Source: Flavobacteriales bacterium CG_4_9_14_3_um_filter_32_8
Lineage (GTDB): Bacteria; Bacteroidota; Bacteroidia; Flavobacteriales_E; Vicingaceae
DNA length: 8,321 bases
NCBI GenBank assembly: GCA_002790175.1
Contig: PFUQ01000150.1
Coordinates: 1 to 8,321, forward strand
Direction of reading: 5' to 3'
The notes beneath the pieces were generated by a model that was not told the DNA's origin, did no database searches, and was given only the letters and a program-made list of their open reading frames with translations. Made by a program: the position numbers and the translations under genes. Positions 1 to 6,021 of this stretch are shown piece by piece (the stretch's first letter is position 1; the number at the start of each line of letters is the position of its first letter).

Positions 1-2
1 GA

Positions 3-176
3 GAAATAGTGAGGCATAAACGTGCGGAACTTAAAATTTCTCAAGAAGAACTTGCATTCAAATGTAGGTTTGATAGAACATACATCAGTCTTGTAGAACG
101 AGGTCTGAGAAATATCTCTTTTACAAATTTATTAATCTTAGCAGAAGGTTTGAATACAACAATAAGCCCCCTCTAA
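3..176 (+). CDS. XRE-family helix-turn-helix transcriptional regulator (5' end missing)
   Basis: The frame is open from the window edge and ends at TAA 174-176, giving 57 visible residues. They form most of a lambda-repressor/XRE helix-turn-helix: SQEELA (visible residues 13-18) is the second helix, and RTYISLVERGLRNIS (25-39) is the turn and DNA-recognition helix with the family's characteristic ...YIS-x-x-ERG pattern. The last helix follows, and the protein stops soon after it, so this is a stand-alone DNA-binding domain of perhaps 60-75 residues with no effector domain after it. An in-frame GTG lies at 9-11, but the first HTH helix would then be clipped, so the real start is probably before the window. 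Small XRE proteins of this kind often accompany mobile or defence genes, or control their own promoter; the target cannot be inferred. A strong terminator follows 28 bases downstream, which separates it from the cytochrome/Mo operon. Confidence 0.82.
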   Translation, partial: EIVRHKRAELKISQEELAFKCRFDRTYISLVERGLRNISFTNLLILAEGLNTTISPL

Positions 177-204
177 GCGTAGCTTGTCAAAATAAAGAAT
201 AACT

Positions 205-236
205 AAGCGTCCGTCAGCTGACGGACGCTTTTTTTA
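205..236 (+). terminator. Intrinsic terminator: 26-bp perfect palindrome plus T-run
   Basis: Bases 205-230 are exactly self-complementary (arm AAGCGTCCGTCAG and its reverse complement) and are followed by TTTTTATTTA. The RNA would form an 11-bp GC-containing stem with a four-base AGCU loop and a U-run, a textbook Rho-independent terminator placed 28 bases after the XRE stop codon. The heptamer TAAGCGT that enters the palindrome also occurs at 174-180, over the stop codon. The opposite strand has a weaker T-rich tail (TTAGTTATTC), so it could act both ways, but no minus-strand gene ends here. Confidence 0.8.
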
Positions 237-264
237 TTTAATAGCATTTGTAATGCGGTTTACT

Positions 265-287
265 GTTTGTAGCTTGCAGCTACAAAC
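265..287. repeat. Short perfect inverted repeat (10-bp arms, 3-base loop)
   Basis: GTTTGTAGCT (265-274) and AGCTACAAAC (278-287) are exact reverse complements separated by TGC. No T-run follows (next bases TGAATTAC), so it is a poor terminator. It lies 35 bases beyond the terminator palindrome. It could be a REP-like element or the edge of a small mobile element; a single copy cannot decide. Confidence 0.6.
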
Positions 288-318
288 TGAATTACTTTCC
301 CTCTCTCTCCGCAAGGTT

Positions 319-360
319 AACAAAAATCTGTTTCAAGCAAATGCTTGGAACATTTTTGTT
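319..360. repeat. Long imperfect hairpin (19 paired positions, 2-base bulge)
   Basis: The left arm 319-339 (AACAAAAATCTGTTTCAAGCA) pairs with the right arm 342-360 (TGCTTGGAACATTTTTGTT). All 19 right-arm bases pair if C328-T329 bulge out, with a single G-U wobble (T333 with G348) when read as + strand RNA. The loop would be AA, or AAAU once the last A-U pair opens. A stem this long in non-coding DNA is unlikely by chance. The compensating wobble suits a structured RNA, and the arms would equally suit a remnant of a small inverted-repeat element. Confidence 0.6.
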
Positions 361-418
361 TTTAAATTTTTAGCTGAAAGAAATATTATCCTGAATAATG
401 GTACAGTTTTCTGTATCC

Positions 419-480
419 CCCTCACTGTCCGTAGGTACTGCCATTACGCACAAAGTTTGGCTTCAAACGTACAGTTAGGG
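419..480. repeat. Long-range imperfect inverted repeat (14-bp arms, 12 paired)
   Basis: CCCTCACTGTCCGT (419-432) pairs with ACGTACAGTTAGGG (467-480) with two mismatches, C423/T476 and C429/T470. The enclosed 34 bases contain a weaker pair of CC/GG-bounded arms near 441-460. Arms of this size around a loop of this length recall an integron attC site or a structured leader RNA, but the right end GTTAGGG and left end CCCTCAC only partly fit the attC core consensus (GTTRRRY and RYYYAAC). I record it as an unassigned structure. Confidence 0.4.
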
Positions 481-599
481 TTCTATAAATTGATTTAGGC
501 TTAATAATTGTTTTATTATTTTGACAAAGCAACAAACAGTTGATTTAGTATGACAACAATCATATTATTTATCACTAAAATGTATTATCCTTGAAGTAG

Positions 600-1067
600 A
601 TGAATAAAAGTTTTTCAAAAAATAACATTTCTCCAAAGACTATAAAGAAAATAGCAATTGTGCCTATTCTTCTTTTTACCTTATGCTTTTCTGTTGGCTT
701 TAAAAACATCTACATTTATTCAAAGTTTCAAGCTGAAGAATGGGTTGCTCCTCCTGAAGCTGACAAACTAAAAAATCCATTTACAGGAGATATTAAATCT
801 ACAGAGAAAGGAAAAGTGCTTTATGGCATTTACTGTACTCCATGCCATGGTGAAAAAGGAAAAGGTGATGGTCCAGCAAGTTTATCATTAAAAACAAAAC
901 CTGCCGATCATACCAATCCCAAAATTCAAAAGCAAAGTGATGGTGCAATTTATTGGAAACTGACAGAAGGCCGCTCTTCTTTAGAAATGGTTTCTTACAA
1001 GTATGCTTTATCCGATAATGAACGTTGGTATTTGGTTAATTACATCCGAACACTTACTGTGAAATAA
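600..1067 (+). CDS. Membrane-anchored monoheme cytochrome c
   Basis: A 155-residue protein. Residues 1-17 are polar and lysine-rich, 18-36 form one hydrophobic segment (signal anchor or signal peptide), and the remainder is a class I cytochrome c domain. The heme c attachment site CTPCH lies at 79-83, so the heme is added outside the inner membrane. Met130 (SSLEMVSYKY) is the likely sixth iron ligand, and the closing helix SDNERWYLVNYIRTL is typical of the family. The stretch WVAPPEADKLKNP after the anchor is common in Bacteroidota respiratory cytochromes. It is the first gene of the operon, 21 bases ahead of the Mo subunit, which points to it as the direct electron partner of that enzyme, taking the place of the heme-b gamma subunit seen in ethylbenzene dehydrogenase-type enzymes (inference). 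ATG 600 is the only plausible start; the preceding GAAG is a weak ribosome site. Confidence 0.9.
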   Translation: MNKSFSKNNISPKTIKKIAIVPILLFTLCFSVGFKNIYIYSKFQAEEWVAPPEADKLKNPFTGDIKSTEKGKVLYGIYCTPCHGEKGKGDGPASLSLKTKPADHTNPKIQKQSDGAIYWKLTEGRSSLEMVSYKYALSDNERWYLVNYIRTLTVK

Positions 1068-1088
1068 AAATAATAAATTCCTTTATTT

Positions 1089-3998
1089 ATGATAGAATCT
1101 ACTGATAACCCAGCTACTGACCTATCGGATTTTGATAAAGACAGAAGAAATTTTTGCATATCGTGTGCTAAATATTCCTTAGGAATTGCAGTAGCTACCA
1201 GCTTTCCATTAAAGCTTTTAGCTGAAACTACTTCTCCATTTGCTCCTTATAAATACACACCTTTAAAATCTAGTTTTGAAAATGATTATAGAAATAAATG
1301 GTCGTGGGATGATGTTACCTTAGGAACCCATAACCTGAACTGTTGGTTTCAACAGAATTGCCTGTTTTATGTTTATAAAAAAGATGGTAAAATAACGCGT
1401 GAAGAACAAGTAGGAAATTACCCACAGACCAATGAAAAAGTTCCTGATTTTAATCCAAGAGGTTGTCAAAAAGGATGTAGTTATAGTGATTTTATGTACA
1501 GCGAAGCTAGAATAACTCATCCACTGAAAAGAAGTGGAGAAAGAGGTGAAGGAAAATGGGAAAAAATTTCATGGGATGAGGCTCTTACAGGAATTGCCGA
1601 TAAAATGATTAAAGCTATTGATGAAAATGGAACAAAATCAGTTGTGGTTGACCCGGGCGGAAATATTGTTAATTACCTTTCTTTTTATAGCCTTTTTAGG
1701 TTTTTTGATTTTTTAGATAGCACTATCTTAGATATTAATTGCGAGTTAGGTGATGACCAACAAGGAGCGGCTGTAACCTATGGTGAAATTTCAAATGATA
1801 GATCAGGAGACGACTATTTTTATTCCGATTTAATATTCATTTGGGGAGGAAACCCCGCTTATACTCAAATTCCAAATTTTCATTTCCTAACCGAAGCCAG
1901 GTACAATGGCACTAAAATAGTTGCAATTAGTCCCGATTTGAATGCTTCCGCAATTAAAGCGGATTACTATATCCCTGTAAAACCAGGAACAGATTCGGCT
2001 CTTGCCAACTCAATGGCACATCTTATTATTTCTGAAAAACTTTATAACGAACATTTACTCAAAGAGCAAACTGATTTAACCTTTTTAGTAAGAACAGATA
2101 ATAACAAGCTGTTGAAGCAATCAGATGTAAGAAAAGATGGCAGTGAATTGGTGCTCTATCGTTGGGATAAGAAAGAGAAAAAATTAGAAATACCTAGTCA
2201 ATCTTCGTTAAAGCTGGATACCGATCCGGCACTCGAAGGGGAGTTTAACATAAAAACTTACCAAGGAATTGTTACTGTAAAACCTGTTTTTGAATTTTTA
2301 AAAGAACAACTCAAAGAATTCACTCCCGAAAAAGCATCAAAGATTTGTGGAGTAGCTCCTGATACCATCAGAAAATTAACAACAATGTTGGTGTCATCAA
2401 AAGCAGCTACTAATACGTGTACAAGTAATTTTTCTAAATTTTATCATGGTGATATTATCATGCGTTCACAAATTTTAGCATTTATTTTAGCCGGACATCT
2501 TGGTAAAAAAGGAGACGGATTTGTAACCTGCTCTTTTTTGGTTGCAGATGGTGGTAATAAGATATTAAATGAATTTGAGCTAACTAAAGATTTGAGGTAC
2601 AAATACCTGTTCAAATATGGCACTCCTTTTTGGTTAAATTTTTTCGAAAGAAAAGATTGGAATCAGGCAACTTACAAATATGTTTTGGACACTTTTGTCG
2701 ACTCAAGATTTATGGCGAATTCTACCCTATTTTGGAATTTACATGGCGGAATTTCTGATATAAGTGAGCGGACAAATGAATGGGATCCACATTTAAAAAG
2801 AGATATTAAAGAGTACATCAATGAAATGAAAGCCAAAGAATGGCAGGTTATTGATCCTCCATTAAACACAGATCCAAAAGTATATTTTTCTTGGGCTGGC
2901 AATGCACTTCGTAGGGTTAGAGGTTCACAAAAATTATTGACTACCCTTTGGCCCAAATTTGATCTTGTGGTCGCTCTTGAAATGAGGATGAGCTCAACAG
3001 CAACTCATGCAGACTATATCTTGCCCGTTTCAGGAGCTTATGAAAAAACAACGGTAATGGCTGCAAATACGAATACCTTATCTCCATTTTTTCATACCAC
3101 ACAAAAGGCGGTTGAAAATATTGGGGAATCAAAAGATGAATGGGAAATTGCATGTTTACTCGCAAAAAAAATCAAAGAACGAGCTAAACATTTAAAAATT
3201 GTAAACTTTAAAACGGCACGTAATAATACCAGGAAGTTCACAGAAATGTATAACAAGCTAACTTCTTCTGCCGGTGAAAAGGAGAGTGAACTAATTTCAA
3301 AGAAAATGACAGAAGATTCCAGTAATTTAGGAGGCATATCCTGGGATAAATTAAAGGAGAAAGGTTATACCAGATTTACTGAATTAGGTAAAAATCCAGC
3401 TAGTTTTGGAAATGCTTGTGACATAAAAAAAGGCGAAACCATTAGTCCACATACTTGGCACACAGAAAAAAAAGAAGTCTGGACTACCTTAACCGGAAGA
3501 ATTCAATTTTACATTGATCATGATTGGTACTTGGAGTTAAACGAACAATTACCAATTCATAAAAATCCGCCAACTGCTGGTGGAGATTACCCTTTTACAT
3601 TAACTGGTGGGCATGCCCGTTGGAGCATACATTCTATTATGCGTACGGATCCAGGTTTATTGAGACTTCAGAGAGGTGAACCTTTTGTACTTATATCAGT
3701 AAAAGATGCAGAAAAACACCTTTTAAATGATGATGATGAGATAAAAATATTTAATGATGTAGATTATTTTTTCAGTAGAGTAAAAATTTCAGCTACTGTT
3801 CAACCCGGACAACTAATAATGTACCACGGATGGGAAAGCTATCAATTTAAAGGGGGGAAATCAGCAAGAAATGTAATGGCTTCTCCATTAAATCCTATCG
3901 AAATGGTTGGGGATTATCCTTATTTAAAACCCGTAATGGCAGTTAGACAACCCGGGCAAAGCGATAGAGATACAAGAGTTGAAATAGAAAAAGTGTAA
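1089..3998 (+). CDS. Tat-exported type II DMSO reductase-family molybdopterin oxidoreductase, catalytic alpha subunit
   Basis: A 969-residue catalytic subunit binding Mo-bis-MGD and one Fe-S cluster (FS0). A twin-arginine signal (DRRNF, residues 18-22, then a hydrophobic stretch to about 45) predicts export of the folded enzyme. His81, Cys85, Cys91 and Cys126 fit the type II FS0 pattern, with the last spacing (35) as in NarG. The first two cysteines are separated by five residues rather than three, and Cys130 is an additional nearby cysteine. RGERGEGKWEKISWDEAL (about 149-166) opens the molybdopterin domain. By alignment to NarG (ADWYNS), Asp242 in DDYFYSD is the probable Mo ligand. AGHLGKKGDG (468-477) and EMRMSSTATHADYILPVSG (631-649) are further pterin-domain signatures. 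The C-terminal cofactor domain runs from TLTGGHARWS (837-846) and includes MYHGWESYQF. Overall it resembles ethylbenzene/dimethylsulfide dehydrogenase and selenate or chlorate reductase more than membrane NarG (about 1,240 residues). The substrate and direction of reaction are unknown. Confidence 0.9.
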   Translation: MIESTDNPATDLSDFDKDRRNFCISCAKYSLGIAVATSFPLKLLAETTSPFAPYKYTPLKSSFENDYRNKWSWDDVTLGTHNLNCWFQQNCLFYVYKKDGKITREEQVGNYPQTNEKVPDFNPRGCQKGCSYSDFMYSEARITHPLKRSGERGEGKWEKISWDEALTGIADKMIKAIDENGTKSVVVDPGGNIVNYLSFYSLFRFFDFLDSTILDINCELGDDQQGAAVTYGEISNDRSGDDYFYSDLIFIWGGNPAYTQIPNFHFLTEARYNGTKIVAISPDLNASAIKADYYIPVKPGTDSALANSMAHLIISEKLYNEHLLKEQTDLTFLVRTDNNKLLKQSDVRKDGSELVLYRWDKKEKKLEIPSQSSLKLDTDPALEGEFNIKTYQGIVTVKPVFEFLKEQLKEFTPEKASKICGVAPDTIRKLTTMLVSSKAATNTCTSNFSKFYHGDIIMRSQILAFILAGHLGKKGDGFVTCSFLVADGGNKILNEFELTKDLRYKYLFKYGTPFWLNFFERKDWNQATYKYVLDTFVDSRFMANSTLFWNLHGGISDISERTNEWDPHLKRDIKEYINEMKAKEWQVIDPPLNTDPKVYFSWAGNALRRVRGSQKLLTTLWPKFDLVVALEMRMSSTATHADYILPVSGAYEKTTVMAANTNTLSPFFHTTQKAVENIGESKDEWEIACLLAKKIKERAKHLKIVNFKTARNNTRKFTEMYNKLTSSAGEKESELISKKMTEDSSNLGGISWDKLKEKGYTRFTELGKNPASFGNACDIKKGETISPHTWHTEKKEVWTTLTGRIQFYIDHDWYLELNEQLPIHKNPPTAGGDYPFTLTGGHARWSIHSIMRTDPGLLRLQRGEPFVLISVKDAEKHLLNDDDEIKIFNDVDYFFSRVKISATVQPGQLIMYHGWESYQFKGGKSARNVMASPLNPIEMVGDYPYLKPVMAVRQPGQSDRDTRVEIEKV

Positions 3999-4001
3999 AA
4001 A

Positions 4002-5000
4002 ATGGAAAAAGAAAACAAGCAAATAGCTCAAGTCATAGACCTTAACAAATGTATCGGATGCCAAACATGTACGGTGTCTTGTAAACAATTATGGACAGAT
4101 GATAAAGGGATGGAACACATGTGGTGGAATATTGTTAATTCTATGCCCGGAAAAGGGACTCCTAAAGATTGGGAAAAAATGGGAGGTGGTTGGAAAGATG
4201 GTAACCTGATATATGGTAAATTGCCTTCAAAACAAGATTTTGGTGAAGCTTGGGAGTTTAATTTTAATGAAGTTCATTATGAAGGAAATAAAAATAAAGC
4301 TCAACTAAAACCAATAGGTAATCGCCCAAATTGGGGTCCAAATTGGGATGAAGAACAAGGTGCAGGAGAATTTCCAAACGGTTACTATTTTAATTTACCA
4401 AGAATGTGCAACCATTGCACCAAACCAGCTTGCCTTGCGGCATGTCCCACAAAAGCAATTTACAAAAGAGATAATGATGGTGTGGTATTAATTGATGATA
4501 CACTTTGCAAAGGCACTAAGATGTGTCAGATGGCATGTCCGTATAAACGAATTTATTTTAATGATGAAAGAAATATAGCACAAAAATGTATTGCCTGTTT
4601 TCCTAGGTTAGAAAAAAGTGTTGCTCCTGCTTGTGTGAGGCAATGTCCAGGAAGAGCTCGTCATTTTGGTTATTTACAAGATGAAAATTCTCAAGTACAT
4701 CAATTGGTTTATAAATGGAAAGTTGCCTTGCCTTTGCATCCTGACTTTAATACCGAACCAAATGTTTTCTACATCCCACCTACACTACCAAAAACATTAA
4801 ATGAAGATGGAACTATAAATGAAAATAATCCCCGTATTCCTTTGTCGTACTTAAAATCATTGTTTGGTGAAGATGTGGAAAAAGCGTTGATTACTATTGA
4901 AGAAGAAAAAACAAAGATTGGAAACTCTGAATTAATCGATTTACTTATCTCAAGAAAATGGCATGATATGTTTAAACCATTTCATCAAGACCCTATTTAA
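4002..5000 (+). CDS. Four-cluster iron-sulfur beta subunit of the molybdopterin oxidoreductase (NarH/EbdB-like)
   Basis: A 332-residue electron-transfer subunit, with its ATG three bases after the alpha stop codon. It carries four cysteine groups: C17-x2-C20-x2-C23-x3-C27; C136-x2-C139-x4-C144-x3-C148; C169-x5-C175-x3-C179; and C196-x2-C199-x11-C211-x3-C215. Ferredoxin-style subunits swap ligands between groups, giving three 4Fe-4S clusters and one 3Fe-4S cluster. In NarH and EbdB-type proteins the 3Fe-4S cluster arises because Trp or Tyr occupies the third ligand position of CxxW/Y; here that residue is Thr172 (CKGTKMC), also a non-ligand. IAQVIDLNKCIGCQTCTVSC and the GMEHMWWN and PGKGTPKDWEKMGGGW segments are family hallmarks. 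Its length matches ethylbenzene or selenate dehydrogenase/reductase beta subunits (about 330-350), not NarH (about 510). It has no signal peptide, so it should be carried through Tat with the alpha subunit. The strand ends here: no gamma or delta subunit follows. Confidence 0.92.
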   Translation: MEKENKQIAQVIDLNKCIGCQTCTVSCKQLWTDDKGMEHMWWNIVNSMPGKGTPKDWEKMGGGWKDGNLIYGKLPSKQDFGEAWEFNFNEVHYEGNKNKAQLKPIGNRPNWGPNWDEEQGAGEFPNGYYFNLPRMCNHCTKPACLAACPTKAIYKRDNDGVVLIDDTLCKGTKMCQMACPYKRIYFNDERNIAQKCIACFPRLEKSVAPACVRQCPGRARHFGYLQDENSQVHQLVYKWKVALPLHPDFNTEPNVFYIPPTLPKTLNEDGTINENNPRIPLSYLKSLFGEDVEKALITIEEEKTKIGNSELIDLLISRKWHDMFKPFHQDPI

Positions 5001-5026
5001 ATTGATTTTAAGTGCCGATTTCAAAC

Positions 5027-5713
5027 TTATTCTGCTTGAATTTCCTTTCCTGTAAATGTTCTTACAATTTCACCTAAGTAAATTTTAAGTTTAATAACGT
5101 ATTCTGGAGAAGAGAATTTTTCTTTTATTCCAGGGCTTTTGTAAAAAACTAATCGATACCCAACTCCTGTTCCTATTCCTATCCATCGAATAATTTTATA
5201 GTCGATTAACATTGCTGGTTCATAGGATAAGACAGCAGATTCGTTGAGTTTTACTTTTTTTCCATTTACATCATCATACTGATAACTGGCACTTCCTATA
5301 CCCATTTGGGCAGATAAACTAAATTCCCATTTTTTGGTGTTGTAATAAACATATTCGATGTATGGCGAGAAATAAAAATACTCTAAATTAACAGGAATCG
5401 CTGTGTCAGCATCAGTTGTGTAAGTTGATTGAACAGGTAGCAACATACTATTTATTCCTAATCCTATTTTGAATTTTCTTCGATAGCTTAAACCTATTTT
5501 TACACCAATTGTTTTTACCTTGCTATCTCGAATAAAGGAGAATCTATTATCGAATTTTACATCTAATTTTGGCTTGGCGTGAAAGCTTTTTTTAAACTCC
5601 TCTTCAAAAACAACATGCTCCAATTTATCGTCTTGTGCGATTAAAAAAATTGGACAAGTTAATAAAAAAAGATAGAAAAGAAGTAAGATGAGTTTGGGTA
5701 GATGATAAATCAT
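5027..5713 (-). CDS. Hypothetical secreted protein, probable outer-membrane beta-barrel
   Basis: A 228-residue protein I cannot name. Residues 1-26 are a signal peptide (charged-polar start, long leucine/phenylalanine core, likely cleavage after IAQ). Cys20 is followed by more hydrophobic residues, so a lipoprotein is less likely. The mature part alternates polar and aromatic residues in stretches such as GVKIGLSYRRKFKIGLGINS (71-90), FYFSPYIEYVYY (113-124) and WIGIGTGVGYRLVFY (177-191), and ends in a hydrophobic strand KLKIYLGEIVRTF. This is the look of a small porin-like or OmpW/PorT-like barrel. It is the last gene of the oxidase cluster, 20 bases after the CAMC gene, and so is probably cotranscribed, though this does not prove a respiratory role. 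Its 3' end faces the Mo operon's 3' end with 26 bases between them and no clear terminator hairpin. Confidence 0.75.
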   Translation of the reverse strand: MIYHLPKLILLLFYLFLLTCPIFLIAQDDKLEHVVFEEEFKKSFHAKPKLDVKFDNRFSFIRDSKVKTIGVKIGLSYRRKFKIGLGINSMLLPVQSTYTTDADTAIPVNLEYFYFSPYIEYVYYNTKKWEFSLSAQMGIGSASYQYDDVNGKKVKLNESAVLSYEPAMLIDYKIIRWIGIGTGVGYRLVFYKSPGIKEKFSSPEYVIKLKIYLGEIVRTFTGKEIQAE

Positions 5714-5733
5714 TTCAAATCGACAGAAGATTA

Positions 5734-5976
5734 TTAATTCTGTTTAGCTAATTTATTTTTTTTTCGATGTCGATAAATAAAATATCCAACGGTTAATACA
5801 AGTAAATAAGGGAAAATTAATAAATACAGAATACCATTATTAATCCCTTTTGCTATTGAACCACCAGACTCTAAATCGGTTTCTAAAACTGCTTTACACA
5901 TCGCACATTGAGAATATGCAGAAAACTGAAAAGCAATCAACACAACCAATAAAAGTATTTTCTTTGAAAAAATCAT
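5734..5976 (-). CDS. Small CAMC-motif membrane protein of the cytochrome oxidase cluster
   Basis: An 80-residue protein with a signal peptide (1-23, ending AYSQ), then immediately C24-A-M-C27 at the start of the mature protein, a polar stretch with GINNGILYL (44-52), one membrane segment at about 48-68, and a positively charged tail (RHRKKNK). The topology would put the CxxC pair on the outer face of the inner membrane. From memory, short proteins with this CAMCKAVLE-type start recur in Bacteroidota beside SCO and oxidase genes, usually left as hypothetical. A role in handling copper, heme or thiols during oxidase assembly is an inference from position and the paired cysteines. It starts 45 bases after the SCO stop codon. 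I do not see the DUF420-type membrane gene that I would expect near SCO in many relatives. Confidence 0.8.
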   Translation of the reverse strand: MIFSKKILLLVVLIAFQFSAYSQCAMCKAVLETDLESGGSIAKGINNGILYLLIFPYLLVLTVGYFIYRHRKKNKLAKQN

Positions 5977-6021
5977 TTATACAAATTTACCAATGATTTA
6001 CTAAAACTCAGCAAGAGATTT

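Larger units (their letters stand above)
237..599. other. Gene-free, hairpin-rich leader region before the cytochrome c/Mo operon
   Basis: I see no convincing gene in these 363 bases. An 81-codon open frame (253-498) lacks any recognisable domain, signal peptide or likely start context and runs through three inverted repeats, so I treat it as chance. The region holds inverted repeats at 265-287, 319-360 and 419-480 (listed separately), a small one at 384-398 (ATTAT and ATAAT arms), the octamer GTAGCTTG at 269-276 repeating 179-186, and TTGATTTAG twice, at 490-498 and 540-548. The promoter of the operon should lie in the last 100 bases. TTGACA at 521-526 is followed 18 bases later by TTAGTA, and CAAC-N5-GTTG lies at 530-542, but neither is a clean match to the Bacteroidota promoter (TTG...TAnnTTTG) or to an FNR/CRP site. 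I therefore do not call a promoter. Confidence 0.55.

Noticed and set aside
253..498. 81-codon open frame on the + strand upstream of the cytochrome c gene
   Set aside because: No recognisable domain or secretion signal, unusual residue mix, and it runs through three inverted repeats including the long hairpin at 319-360; more likely a chance frame.
521..550. Sigma70-like promoter TTGACA-N18-TTAGTA before the cytochrome c gene
   Set aside because: The -10 half is poor and Bacteroidota use a different consensus (TAnnTTTG), which is not cleanly present; position alone is not enough.
1320..1520. Minus-strand open frame inside the Mo alpha gene
   Set aside because: Antisense to the conserved FS0 motif region of a real gene; no protein-like features of its own.
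2672..3337. Three overlapping minus-strand open frames inside the Mo alpha gene
   Set aside because: They overlap each other in different frames and lie opposite conserved molybdopterin-domain coding sequence.
1089..5000. Identification as respiratory nitrate reductase NarGH or nitrite oxidoreductase
   Set aside because: Alpha and beta are much shorter than NarG and NarH, alpha carries a Tat signal, and no narJ/narI-like genes follow; motifs place it in the broader exported type II group without fixing the substrate.
5001..5026. Bidirectional terminator between the convergent operons
   Set aside because: Only a 5-bp TTCAA/TTGAA dyad can be drawn near 5020-5041, with no GC stem and no T-run.
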